In this document: piece after piece, positions 22,061 through 33,273 of the stretch | Position numbering within the stretch: position 1 is the first letter of the stretch | Layout of the letters: each line of letters opens with the position of its first letter | Source of the DNA: Branchiostoma floridae | Lineage: Eukaryota; Chordata; Leptocardii; Amphioxiformes; Branchiostomatidae | Direction of reading: 5' to 3' | NCBI RefSeq assembly: GCF_000003815.2 | Contig: NC_049997.1 | Location: 1,050,023 to 1,114,022 of the forward strand | DNA length: 64,000 bases | Program-made: the position numbers and the translations under genes | The notes under the pieces: generated by a model | The model's input: the letters and a program-made list of their open reading frames with translations, nothing else | Told to the model about the DNA's origin: nothing | Database searches by the model: none

Positions 22061-22343
22061 CGTAATGTAGAACTGGACGGGCCGTTTTAATGTAGCTTAT
22101 GAATGGAGGTGATTGACTGCACTAGGTGGTTGGGCGGCGAGTATTAGTGCTAATACATAGATGTATGTCGCCTTGTTCAACGCTATTAGATGGATAGATC
22201 AGTCAATGGACTTAGAACTAGGTTAATCGGTCTGCCAATCGTCAGAACTGGTGCTGATAATAGTTCATTGTAGCCCCTTTACCCGCAAAACCGCGGCAGG
22301 AATCTTTGTCCGGTTCAGTACAATACTTACTTTCGGGACCCGT

Positions 22344-22443
22344 NNNNNNNNNNNNNNNNNNNNNNNNNNNNNNNNNNNNNNNNNNNNNNNNNNNNNNNNN
22401 NNNNNNNNNNNNNNNNNNNNNNNNNNNNNNNNNNNNNNNNNNN
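22344..22443. other. Assembly gap (100 N)
   Basis: Exactly 100 Ns directly abutting the first receptor exon. The start codon and any 5' exon boundary are probably inside or before it. Confidence 0.95.
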
Positions 22444-22774
22444 TGTTTCGAACTCTTCGTGTTCGGAAGAGGTTGTTGTTGGGACGGGGAAGATACCTGA
22501 ACCACTGCCGATACCAATATCATGGGACAACTATGTGCCACCTGCCATCTTCGCTGTCATCTTTCTGGTTGGAATATCCGGCAATTCCCTGGTGATCTAT
22601 GTGGTGGCGTTCTTCCGCAAGATGCGAACCGTTACCAACTTTTACCTGTGCAACTTGGCCGTGACTGACTTGGCGTTTTTGGTCTGCTGTGTTCCTTTCA
22701 CTGCCGCACAGTACGCCATGCCGTCCTGGGTCTTCGGAGAGCACATGTGCAGAATGGTCAACTACATGATGCAG
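22444..22774 (+). CDS. Receptor exon 1 (N-tail, helices 1-2, start of 3)
   Basis: The open frame runs straight out of the gap with SNSSCSEEVVVGTGKIPEP, containing an NSS glycosylation sequon. Helix 1 (AIFAVIFLVGISGNSLVIYV), helix 2 and FGEHMCRMVNYMMQ follow; the C in MCR is the usual disulfide cysteine at the top of helix 3. Donor gtaacc in phase 0. No ATG is visible in frame before the gap edge, so the true start is unresolved. Confidence 0.85.
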
Positions 22775-25700
22775 GTAACCCCCCTTATGTTGAAAACAAG
22801 CTCTATTACTAGACAGCACTTTATAATGTAAATGTCATAATCAATGGTATGGTCATTTCCAATCAAAATAATTTACTCATTTGCATTAGCTGTATCTTAG
22901 CTTTGTTTCCCATTAAAATCCCAAATTGTCTTCAGCTTGACTTTGTCTTCATTGTTTTTATTGGAATCAAAATTGATTTCAGCTTGAAACTGTCTTACAA
23001 TACAATATTTCGTATTGGACATCTAAAATTGTCTTCATTCATCATAGTTAGAGTATAGAAGACCTGTTTCTTCCAGATCACTTCAGTGTCACTGACGAAA
23101 ACTGGTGGATGCCAGTTGTAACGTCTGACCGTTTCCAAAACCATATCCAGTTGCTTCAGTAATTGCTTTTTGGAAAGTAATTGCGTATTAGATACCTATG
23201 AAAAGCCTATACTTTTTGCCTTGCCGCCAGGCAAGGCTTTACGCCAGCTTTCTTCCATGGATCCATGGACGGACCTTTTAACCCAGCCCTTCCAAAGCCC
23301 CTTCCAAAGGCCCTTCTTTCCTTGCCGAGTTTCATGGCTTAGTTAGACAATGGTACATTCCAGGCGAGTATTAAAACGCTCTTCTAGACGCATGTTACTG
23401 TATGTGTTCCAGCGTAATAAATCTACGCTTTAACTCACCATGTTTATATAAATATATATCACAAATTGCATCAGAAGGAACTTAGTTTGTAATAAAAAAT
23501 AATGCATATTCATTGTGGGTCAAAAAGTTTTACAAAACCTGTTTAATGTGCCAATAATTCATCTGACATAAATTATGATAATGAGGGGGGAGGGGGGCGA
23601 CATGTGGAACTCGGGATTTTTAAGCGTAGAATCTAGTCTAACTTACCAAAATAACATAAAATACGCGGCAAGGCACAGCTTTTTTAAAAAGATTTCTTGT
23701 TTATCATATGTTCACAAATGTACTCTTGCACATAAGGCATGCCATGAAGAAGCCTATACAAAGACAAATGTTTGAACAACGCTCTTTGGTTATGAGTTAA
23801 TTTGCATTGTCCATATCCCGCATTTAGGTAACGGTTCAGGCTACCTGCCTGACGCTAGCTGCCGTGAGTGTTGACCGGTACTGTGCCATAGTCCACCCGG
23901 TGACTTCCCTCATCTTCCGCCGAAAGCGCGTAGCCGTTGCTGGAAGCGTCATCATCTGGATCGGTGAGCAAAAGAAATGATAAAAATTCTCCTAAAATTA
24001 GTGTAAATCTATTCCAAAAATGTATAAACGTGCGTTAGACGTTAAATCCGATTGTTGAATGAAACAGGAATCATGTTCATAAAAACAGAAAAATATACAG
24101 TGTCACCACTAACTATGTTTGAATGAAAATTAATAGCTTATGAGGTCTCGCTACAAAAGTATTGACCCCTTGGGCCACATTGAAAACACACATGATGTGT
24201 GATGTATCTTTGTTGTGAATAATAAACTGACCTGAACATGGCAAATTTTTCAGTCGCACAATTGAACTGACAGATTCAAAGATGGGGCTGTATCGTGTAG
24301 AGCCGTCGTAACAACGGGTCATTGGGCCAAGATGTTCAGTGCTGTCGTACGACTGATCCAATGACCTTGGAAAAGCAATTTTGTTTCACCCAGGTGTTGA
24401 AATGGCTTCTGTTGGGGAGCTAAAAGGAAGGAGTAGAATGGGTTCCTATCTTATAGTATTGACTAGACACATTGGATAATGTCAATCCACTGACTGTGGT
24501 ACTACATTTCTCTTATGCAGTCTGTTCTTTGCAGTTGACCCTGTTGACATAAGTTATCAACAGAATTGCGATGAGAGCAATGTCACATCGTTATTGTCTG
24601 TTCAAGATGAAAAAGGGGTTCTAGTTTACTGAGGTATGACTGTAATACAAAATATGACGGTCACATCACAAGATTTATTCACTTCAATGGGGGTTTGTTC
24701 TAGCGTTAGAACTGTCTGTGCTTGAGAAACTGATGACATTTAACAATCACAAACAGCTGAACACAAACATTTACATGCTCTATGACTACATTCCCATTAT
24801 CTTTCGCAGTAAAGCCAATTACTCTTCATCTACTCGTAAGTAAACTACGACTGCTGGCACCCATTAGGGAAGAGATTCAATTAAAGATCGATGCCATTCG
24901 GCACGAGGTTGGACATCGCCTTCTTATTGTAATTGAACCATAATCACAGTTAGCTGGGGCCTTATATTTATGTCAGTGACAGAAAAATAGCAGGAGATTT
25001 TACAAAGCATAAAACTCATATAACATGAAGATGTATCAGTTCAGTTCAGTTCAGTTCATCCTCTTGGAGGTGACACCTGTGTCTCCACTCGTTTCTGTCC
25101 AGCATGAGAGATTTGTCATATTTGTAGTCCAAAAATGCCGATTTGCAATATAGCTTTATAGCTTTACTTTTCCTTTGACAATTAGGCCATAGGTCATAAT
25201 ACTGGTACTTATTATGTTGAAGAGATTCATTACTATGTATACGGTTAATAGAATGTTTTCATCAAGCAGTGACTACTTTTTAAAGGTAAACCCACGTACC
25301 TCCAAATTTTAAAGCAAGTCTTGACCTAGTTCTCACAACTCTCGCGAGAACTAGGTCACTCCGTGAGCAAGATGGACTGATAGCCATCGAAAATTTGGAG
25401 GTACGTGGGTTTACCTTTAAGAAGTAGTCACTGATTGATGACCGGATAAACGTCCACTGCATTTTACAAGTCTTCTTTGCTTTCTTCGTTGATGAAGATT
25501 GTCAATATGAGCAGGCCTTAAGTTATGATAACGTGTACCGCACTTGTCAGTAAATTCTGAACGGTGATTATGTAGTTATCAATATGAGTAAGCCAGCCCG
25601 TGTGCTTATGCTCAATCACCAGTAAATCTTATATTACTACTGGGAGGTGCTGACCTAAATTTGCCAGGAGATAAGATAGAAAAAGCAATTGAGAGTCACT

Positions 25701-28700
25701 CATGAGGGATCTATCAGCAGACGTTCTTTAAATGTCAATGTACTGTGACGTTAATCATCATCAGCAAAGTACAGCTGGCAATAGAAAGATAACGCTTGCA
25801 AGCATGAATGCGGTATGTTTAACTTCACATGGTGAGCCCTAACAGTTATCTACTTACATTTTATCTACAGAAGGGCAAGCAGTTTTTGTTGCAGATGTTA
25901 AAACAGGACAAGTGAAGAAGGGTCATATGTTCATGGTTTTTGACCTGCAGATAATTTTCAGACCAATGTTATAGCATGATCATCCAAATTAGGATATGAT
26001 TTACATGATCATGCAAATTAGTTTGATGAATTAGAAAGACTTACATTATAATTGTGCTTAGGGCCCCTTTCCACTAGATGATGATCGCGCTGCGCTCTCA
26101 CTGCGACCTACATAGGATGTGCGTAACATTCGCTTCCCACAAGGTACGAAATGTTAAAGTGTGACTAAGATGACAACAAAATACACAACGTTTAAAAAAA
26201 GATTCGATTCTTTTCTATACAATACGTTTAACGATCTGTCAAATTTCAGATCGCAGAGAGCGCTCGGACTTTTATAATTTAGATACTGCGTATCGTTGAA
26301 GAGATTCATTAGTCACGTATGTTTGTAGTTAATAGAGTTTTTCATCAATCAGTGACTGTTATTAAAGATAAGCAAAAGTACTTCCAAATTTCCGATGGCT
26401 ATCCAGTCCATCCAGGCAAGGCAAGGCAAGTCCATCTTGCTCACGGAGTGACCTAGTTCTCGCCAGAGTTGCGAGAACTAGGTCACGACTTGCGTGGATC
26501 TTCTGCCCCCCACCCCGCCTCCTTCCGGAGAAAGGGTAAGTAGACTTGGGCAGCTCCCAGCCATCATTGCTTAATATGTAAATGTGTGACTAGATGACGA
26601 AAAAATACACAAAAAGTAAGAAAATTAGTTCATCTCTGAAATTCGGGACGCAAGCTTGACGCAAGTGCAGTTAGAGTGCACCTTTATTTTAAGATCGTCA
26701 TATTTGTGTTTAGTATCGTTCCTGATGGGCATCCCGGACCTCCTGCACTACCGCCTGCTGCAGCTGAACTGGGAGTGAAGATTCACCCATCTGGTTCATG
26801 AAGATTGATGTTTCTTGTTACTAATTTGTTTAGCATCCTTTCTGATGGGCATCCCGGACCTGCTGCACTATCGCCTGCTCCAGCTGAACTGGGAGCCTTA
26901 CGGCTGGCAGACCATCTGCCGCCCCGTCTGGCCGTCCAAGGACTACGAGAGAGGCTACATGATCTACAACGTCCTGTCCACCTACTTCATCCCCTTTGTT
27001 ATCTGCCTCATCACCTGCGTGCCCATCATCTACCGACTCTGGCACCGCTTTGATAACGTCACCGTCCCCCCGGGTAATGTGGAAAAGGTGCGCTTCCTTT
27101 TCGAACGTTTTCCTCTGATTTTGTAAACATCTTTATTCATTAAAAAAACAAGCTTTCAACATCTCAGACTAACAGTACATACGAGTACGTGACAGAACAA
27201 GTTTTCCCAGTTTTTGGCTGTATTGTTTAACAACGGAGCAGCTTCAGCTTGGAAGCTTACGTACATTTTTTTTTTCTTTTACGGTCAGCACACCAGTTTT
27301 TAAATATAACACTTTTTGCTATTATTAACAACAGGTTAATCATTGATGTACGGTCATCGATCTTGGAAGAGTGATTTGCTTTGTATCCTAATACAATTTC
27401 TTTCAAACTTATTTTTACATCACATTTAAAGCACATATATATCAGTTCACAGAACGTCATACGAAAATCTCTCAATCCCTTGCACTTTAGGGATCGATTG
27501 AGCTCATAATCTTCTACATAATGACATTCATGACATGTTCATATTCCTCTGATGCTGACATTTTTTATGAGAAATGAGAGTAATGAGAAGGGTACTTCGG
27601 GTGAAAAGGACAATATTATGCATCTGTTGTAAAGTACAATTATATAAGAGCAAAATTATGAATAACCACAACAAGCAATTAGTATTGCCAGCGAATCATT
27701 TCCTGTATTTTCATGCAATTCAACTTTCCACACAAGATCCAAATCTGCAAGCCAACATTTGAATGATGCTTGAAAAAGAACGAGTTTTCACAACTCCATC
27801 ATGTTTGGGGATTGTTTTCATTTATCTTAACGTTATTTTTTAGATAAGACCACAACATGCTACCCCCTGATAAGGCAGAGACTATAATCAGGTATGTTTG
27901 ATTGACAGACCAAGAAAAGCACACTGATGGTGATTGGTGTGGTGGTGCTGTTCACGTTGTGCTGGCTGCCCAACCACGTGATCAACCTGTGGTGGCACAG
28001 CAGCTCCAATAAACGGCTGACAGCAGCTGTCTACTACAGCAAGGTAAAGTGAGCTGCATTCGATAAACTCGACAGTTATTTCCGAAAACAGTTTCATCAG
28101 GTTGGTAGAATATGTAGGGTATAGGAGATTTTTTTTCACAACCAGTAGGTACTTACATAGCTGACGTTTCGATGTCTCTCAGACACCTTCCTTACAGCTT
28201 CTAACTGGAGTTCTGCTTCTCGCCGCAATATGTAGCCGATGTAGGTGGCGCTTTTGCGTTAAGAAAACAATCACCTACATCAATCACCTACATCGGCTAC
28301 ATATAGCAGCGAGAAGCAGAACTCCAGTTAGAAGCTCTGACGAAGGTGTCTGGGAGACATCGAAACGTAAGCCATGTAAGTACCTGCTGGTTGTTTAAAA
28401 ATATTTTCCTGCATCGAAAGTAATTTCCGTGAAATGGACGTATTGTAATTAACTGCTCGTCCCTCGTCGGGATTCGTCCCAAGATTCGGCATTTGACATT
28501 TAATTGCTAAGGCCACCTTTCAACTAGACGGCGATCGCGATACGCTCTCATTGCTACCTAAATAGGATATGTTTTCGTCTTGGGTATATCATACAGTTTG
28601 TAAAAGTGTTAACCTTCTAGCCTAAGCTAACACCCTACTGTTCTGTTTTTTATCCAAACACTTAAATTCCACAGCAAGTAAATTCTATGGATGACATCAG

Positions 28701-29880
28701 CGCGCGCATTAATTTTCGCCTGATTTCAGAAGAAAAAAAAAGAATTCTTTTCTTCTGCAGGGATCGTCAACATAACGATTAAGTACCAAAATATGGTACA
28801 AAATATGTTGTGTTGTAGCCTAATAATTGTACTTGTAGAAGTGATACTTGCGAGGTACCCAGGGCTGTAGTTGTAGAAATGGAACTTATTGGATAGTTGT
28901 AAAAGTGCCTCCAATATGGAAGCTATGAGTGTGGTTACCAAATTTTTTGGTGATGCCAGTCCACCACACTAATGTCACTTTTACCACATCAATACATGTC
29001 TTGAATACAGGAATGAATGCCTTGTAGGCTCTGATATCATGTTTTGTCCCTTAACCTAATTCTTGTTACAACTTTATGGTGCCTATTTTTGAAAATGTAG
29101 CCATCCTGTGTTTTTTCACCCATCTTGATTTTTTCTCCCTATCACACTATTTTTGCAGTCTGCAGAGGATGTCATCCATAAAATTTACTTGCTGTGGCCT
29201 AATACATGTTTTGTGGCCAGCCTCCAGCTCTATCCTGCCACGTCCTACATAACGTAACAAAGCACCGCAGAGGTTACCTCCAGTAGACTTGTTGGGAACG
29301 GAATATGAGAAAGAAACAAAGAAGATTTAACAATATTATTCTCCTTCCGTGAAGATTAACATCTTTATGGTAGTTATTTTTGGTAACATTAGCATATTGC
29401 ATGTGCATTGAAGGTATTGAAAATATTATCAAGGTCTCACAGACATCCCATCCATTAAATTTCACTGAATCATATATCTTAATTTGTTCTTTGTGCTGTG
29501 CACTCGTTTTCATAAACGTGGGAACTTCTTGAAAGTAGTAAATTGTTTTTCCTTCTTCTCCCCAGTTTGTTGGAATTTGCCTGAGCTACGCCAACTCCGC
29601 CATGAACCCCTTTGTGTACGCCATAGTGGGTGACAGCTTCCGGGATTGCATCAAGCAGACGTTTTCCAGGAAGAAACACCAGTGCCTTTCTGCGAAGACC
29701 AGACAAACGCGTCCGAGAAGAATGCCTGTCGTAGATTCCCGGATAGCTTCCCGTAACCTATCAGGGTTGTCACGTACATGCAGTTCATCTACAAAAGTCC
29801 AGCTTTATGCAACCGTGTCAGATGATACTGAAACACAACCGACCAAATTTACATGTCATGAAGCGGAATCTACGGTGTAA
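22444..29880 (+). CDS. Kisspeptin receptor-like (GPR54-type) peptide GPCR
   Basis: Seven-helix rhodopsin-family receptor for a peptide, acting at the plasma membrane. Five exons: 22444-22774, 23828-23963, 26834-27087, 27909-28043 and 29566-29880, with phases 0, 1, 0, 0 all compatible. Family marks: GNSLVIYVV (helix 1), NLAVTDLAFLVCCVPFTA (helix 2), VTVQATCLTLAAVSVDRY (helix 3 with the DRY box), FTLCWLPNHVINLWW (helix 6 with CWLP), NSAMNPFVYA (helix 7 NPxxY). The run VTVQAT and the extracellular-loop-2/helix-5 pattern CRPVWPSKDYERGYMIYN resemble kisspeptin receptors more than galanin or allatostatin-A receptors. That ranking is from memory of the families. The N-terminus is cut by the gap. The protein ends ESTV, a class I PDZ ligand pattern. 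Confidence 0.85.
23828..23963 (+). CDS. Receptor exon 2 (helix 3 end to helix 4)
   Basis: Begins VTVQATCLTLAAVSVDRYCA after the acceptor catttag and ends VAVAGSVIIWI plus one base before gtgagc. It carries the DRY motif that couples the receptor to G protein. Confidence 0.88.
25213..25460. repeat. Element A, copy 4 (near-palindromic)
   Basis: ACCCACGTACCTCCAAATTT at 25292 pairs with AAATTTGGAGGTACGTGGGT at 25390; centre ACTCTCGCGAGAACTAGGTC. The whole unit folds back on itself. Confidence 0.8.
26061..26275. repeat. Element D, copy 2
   Basis: GGCCCCTTTCCACTAGATGA, GCGCTCTCACTGCGACCTAC at the left and GATCGCAGAGAGCGCTCGG at the right. Confidence 0.6.
26294..26490. repeat. Element A, copy 5
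   Basis: GAAGAGATTCATTAGTCACG, then CATCTTGCTCACGGAGTGAC and GAACTAGGTCACGACTTGCG. It includes a short GGCAAGGCAA duplication inside. Confidence 0.7.
26575..26693. repeat. Element B, truncated copy
   Basis: Contains GACGCAAGCTTGACGCAAGT and AGAGTGCACCTTTA. It lies only about 20 bases upstream of the duplicated receptor exon's acceptor. Confidence 0.6.
26714..26779 (+). pseudogene. Duplicated partial exon 3 of the receptor, ends in TGA
   Basis: About 62 bases copy the start of exon 3, 120 bases upstream of the real one. The acceptor tgtttag and the phase 1 entry are kept. It reads SFLMGIPDLLHYRLLQLNWE and then TGA immediately after the homology ends. I count six base differences from the true exon, five of them silent. 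If spliced in, it would end the receptor after helix 4. It could be an alternative poison exon, a dead duplicate, or a second haplotype wrongly joined in a heterozygous assembly. Confidence 0.7.
26834..27087 (+). CDS. Receptor exon 3 (helices 4-5)
   Basis: Starts with the split alanine codon G|CA, then SFLMGIPDLLHYRLLQ. Extracellular loop 2 (WQTICRPVWPSKDYERG) contains the partner disulfide cysteine. Helix 5 is YNVLSTYFIPFVICLITC, followed by a short third intracellular loop ending NVEK before gtgcgc. Confidence 0.88.
27909..28043 (+). CDS. Receptor exon 4 (helix 6)
   Basis: TKKSTLMVIGVVVLFTLCWL then PNHVINLWWHSSS. It includes the CWLP toggle motif and extracellular loop 3. The donor gtaaag follows YYSK in phase 0. 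Confidence 0.88.
28130..28400. repeat. Foldback element F, copy 2 (long arms)
   Basis: CAACCAGTAGGTACTTACAT at the left and ATGTAAGTACCTGCTGGTTG at the right. Inner arms TCTAACTGGAGTTCTGCTTC and GAAGCAGAACTCCAGTTAGA pair exactly. GTTTCGATGTCT and AGACATCGAAAC link it to copy 1. Confidence 0.82.
28510..28600. repeat. Element D, partial copy 3
   Basis: AAGGCCACCTTTCAACTAGA, CGCTCTCATTGCTACCTAAA and TAGGATATG match the left end of copy 2. Confidence 0.55.
28667..29200. repeat. Element I, copy 1, TIR element (about 530 bases)
   Basis: CCACAGCAAGTAAATTCTAT-GGATGACATC and GATGTCATCC-ATAAAATTTACTTGCTGTGG are opposed ends. Subterminal GCGCGCATTAATTTTCG is shared with copy 2. Confidence 0.75.
29566..29880 (+). 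CDS. Receptor exon 5 (helix 7 and C-tail)
   Basis: FVGICLSYANSAMNPFVYAI, then helix 8 (DSFRDCIKQTFSRKK), cysteines usable for palmitoylation, a basic Ser/Thr-rich tail, and the end CHEAESTV before TAA at 29878-29880. Confidence 0.88.
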   Translation, partial: FVGICLSYANSAMNPFVYAIVGDSFRDCIKQTFSRKKHQCLSAKTRQTRPRRMPVVDSRIASRNLSGLSRTCSSSTKVQLYATVSDDTETQPTKFTCHEAESTV

Positions 29881-32800
29881 AACCAGTTTAGAAGTGCTTG
29901 CTGAAGGATATAGGATACAAATTATCCAGGTTTTGTGCTAGGTCAAATCAAGCTTCTCACTTGTCTTAAACCTGGTCTCAAGGAGCTTGAAAGCCAACAC
30001 CCCAACAAAATCAGGAGAATTGGGCACATCCTTAATCTATTGATTTATGCATGTTTACTAAGTGTCAAATTAGTACAAGACTCAGCAATTTCTGTTGCTA
30101 TGGTGTTGGAGGTTGTATGACAGGTTTCAGCATGAAAGCTCATCTGTTACTGTATTGTTGGTGTAATCCATATTTCAACTGTCATTCAACACAAAAAAAT
30201 TGCTCACCTCGAATTTTCGGTCGCACATCCGTCGACTTCCGTCAGGAGTGGTGATTCAATTACTCTGAGCACGTGACCAAGGGACACGTGACTCGAGTAA
30301 AGAATAGTCGGATGCCTGGTAAACGGTATTGGCCCCCGTCTGAGTTCATTTTGAGGACGCTAGGAAAGAGCATGGTTATCACGAGTAGGAGGTGTATGGC
30401 AACACACTCTAAGTAAGGAGGCCTCAATAAGCCCCCGGCAGGGAGAGATTGTGTAACCCATGATAGTCTTGTTAATAGGGCCGTCACACTGAAACCAAAT
30501 TAGGCAGAACCAGCCGGAATGAAGTATTTGCAAAATTCGTGCCACTTTCGGGCCGACAATTCTTTTCTATTCCTGGAAATCAGTAGTGTATACTAGAAAT
30601 TATCACTACATTCCAGATATACTTTTGGCCACATTCTGACAAGATTCGAACTGGCTTGCTGTTTCGGTTTTCCATCGAATGAGATAAGAATTTTTCGAAT
30701 AGTGTTGGTATTCCGTAGAAATTGAATGCGTTCATACTGCAGTTAATAGAATAGTTAAATGCACTTAAGAAAACACTTTGCATGCCGTTCGATATTTCTC
30801 CACTTCAAATGCATCTCGACAGTTTTTAACATGTCAAAAAACTTTCGGGCCAGTCAAAAGAACGGGCACACATATCTGGAATGCAGTTAGAATTTCTAGA
30901 ATACACTACGAATTGCCAGGCTAGGAATAGAAAAGAACTTTCATTCTGGCACCATTCTGGCTCATTCTTCCCCTCGTCTGAAGGGGCCATAAAGGTGAAG
31001 AGACATATGTACAGTACGATTAGATCTCATATCAACACATAGTCCATAGTTAACAGTGCGTGGTAAACATGTACGTCGAAAACAACAAGTAGAAAAAATG
31101 ATGGTATATAACCCAATATTACTTTTCTCGCAAAAAAGAAATGTTGAAAATATAGCCTCACAAGAATTAGCTACGCAAATAGTTCATCAATAGTCAACAT
31201 GTCAACAAAACGTATAGCTTCAAGAAAACTAAAAAAAACACATAGCATTTATATGTATACAAAAGTATGGACCTCATTGATCGAAGGTTTCTGATGATCT
31301 TTGGTCCCTGACTAAACATATAGACATATGTGTATACTTACTCGTACTATATATTAAATATAGTAATTTATGATGTTATTCTAGCTTTACCACGAATTTA
31401 TAAACAGGCGTCACGTGTTCAATATAGATCTAGACGATGAATTAACTATAAACAGAAGAGGACCTTGCTTAAACTTGTTGATGAGTTGACTGAAACACTA
31501 CTATCATTGCCTTGTATTGAGCACTTTTAATTATCAGGTTGGACGTGGCCACCGAGGGGGTAACCTGGGTGTCTTCATTTAACCTTGACCTTTGACCTTA
31601 AGACACTGTTCTCTATTGTAAATACTGTTGTAAAGATTGTTGTATTTCATAAATGTATGTAGTTTTGTAATGTTGATTGTTTTGAACCTTGGAAGATTAG
31701 TCCCAATGGGCTAAAAGGTTTCATAATAAATGAAATGAAATGAAAAAAATACCTCTATCTTTATGCTCTGATGAACTACAAAAGACCTAGTATATATGTA
31801 ACGTTATATACAAAAATCAGGAATCATTTACTCAATAGTTCGACCTGATTCTCTGCTTCATCAGAGATAAAGTCAAACACAATGTTAGGTATGAACTTTG
31901 AGTCAAACGTTTCCAAGGAAAAACACAAGATAGGCTGGGACAATGTTAAACTACTTGATCCGGATCCAGCTGGTTTGTGCAGGGTGTGAGGGAGGCAATA
32001 TAGATCTGCAAACAATGCAGTACCCTAAATAGGGACAGGGGGCGTCACTGTCACGTGAGGGACTTGTTTGCAAGGGATGAAACCTGGGTGTCGTCATTTT
32101 ATCCAAACGAGCGGTGGTCGCGCGGCAAAAAAGAATACCTTTATCTTTGTCTTTTAATCGAACTCGTAATTCAACATTGCAACATCATTGGCTTACAAAT
32201 GGCCTATTATTTGATAAACATAAACAAATTCCGTTTGGTTTAGCTTTCACATTAGGACGCAGGTGCAAAAGGACATTTGTTAATTAAAACAAAAATGTGA
32301 AATATTTGTTTATTTATTCAAGGATGTTATATGTCCTTGATTTATTGTAGTAGTCTTCAATTTAATTCGATTCAATTCAAAGATTTTATTTGACGTTTCA
32401 ATCAAGACGAACGAAAAGAGCATCAGCGTTTATTCCCTAAACAATTCTTACTAAATTCCAGATTTTTAAAAAATCTTTTGTTGTAAAAATAGCTCAAAGC
32501 ATAAGTGTAGAAGCCCCTAGGTCACACACAGTGAGTTCAATACATTAAACACAAGGCTAGAAATTGGCGGAAAACTTACGGAATTCCAGGACAATTCAAG
32601 CCCAGTTTCCTTCACTATGTGCCCAAATCTGACTTAGATCTAAAGCAATAATCTTTAAACCGCAGATTTTGGTAGGTTTAATATTAAGAACAAAGAGTTT
32701 ACCTTTAAGACGGATGTATGTTTTCTACTCAAATAAATAAAGGAATTTGTATTTGTATCTATTACAATGGAATCTAGAAATTAAATGCCATCGACTCTAT

Positions 32801-33273
32801 AAATGAAATTCAGAACTAGATATTGAAGTCGGAAGCCATTTCAATAGCTCAAATAAAAAAACACATTTCCTTATCAATTAAACAAGAGGGAGTAATAATC
32901 ATCTTTTAATCGACGAATCATGCATCGTTTATGATATCTATACCAAATCTATTGTCGAATGGGAATTAATCTTATTCTCTCAGGCAATCAGAGATCGACA
33001 ATTTGAGGAATACTGTCCTGCGAACTTATCTGACCTGCTTGATAGAAGACACCGTGGTGTTCTAAGATGCTGTTGTTTGCGACTTTTCAGTCTAAAAGTT
33101 TGCAGTAGGGTTTTATTCCATCGATTCCAAAATGATCAGGGTATGTTGCAATTTCAAACTTTATATTCGTACACAAAATAAAGCGCTTACCAACAAGCTT
33201 TCGAGCAGTCCTCTGATCATCATCAAGTGCTATGACGTATGAAAATATTTCTATTTTTCTTTGTTTTGTCTAG
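29881..33273. other. Spacer between receptor and polycystin-like fragment
   Basis: No supported gene. It contains the receptor 3' UTR and, at about 31530-31745, a sequence ending in GATTAGTCCCAATGGGCTAA followed by AATAAATGAAATGAAATG. That looks like a non-LTR retroelement 3' tail. The rest is AT-rich sequence with short spurious frames. Confidence 0.5.
31530..31745 (+). repeat. Likely non-LTR retroelement 3' end
   Basis: GACCTTTGACCTTAAGACAC, then GATTAGTCCCAATGGGCTAA and a terminal AATAAATGAAATGAAATG repeat. Confidence 0.4.

Larger units (their letters stand above)
18799..22343. other. Spacer between cadherin and receptor genes
   Basis: No convincing coding exon seen. It holds the cadherin 3' UTR, an ACTTAACTAAGCCGAT-type short tandem repeat (20780-20895), one solo copy of the GCAAGCTTGACAC inverted-repeat end (about 20300-20352), and a minisatellite interrupted by a full copy of that element (21640-22060). 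Promoter and first exon sequence of the downstream receptor may lie at the right end or in the following gap. Confidence 0.5.

Noticed and set aside
28297-28516. Minus-strand frames of 61-62 codons
   Set aside because: They lie in the arms of foldback element F.
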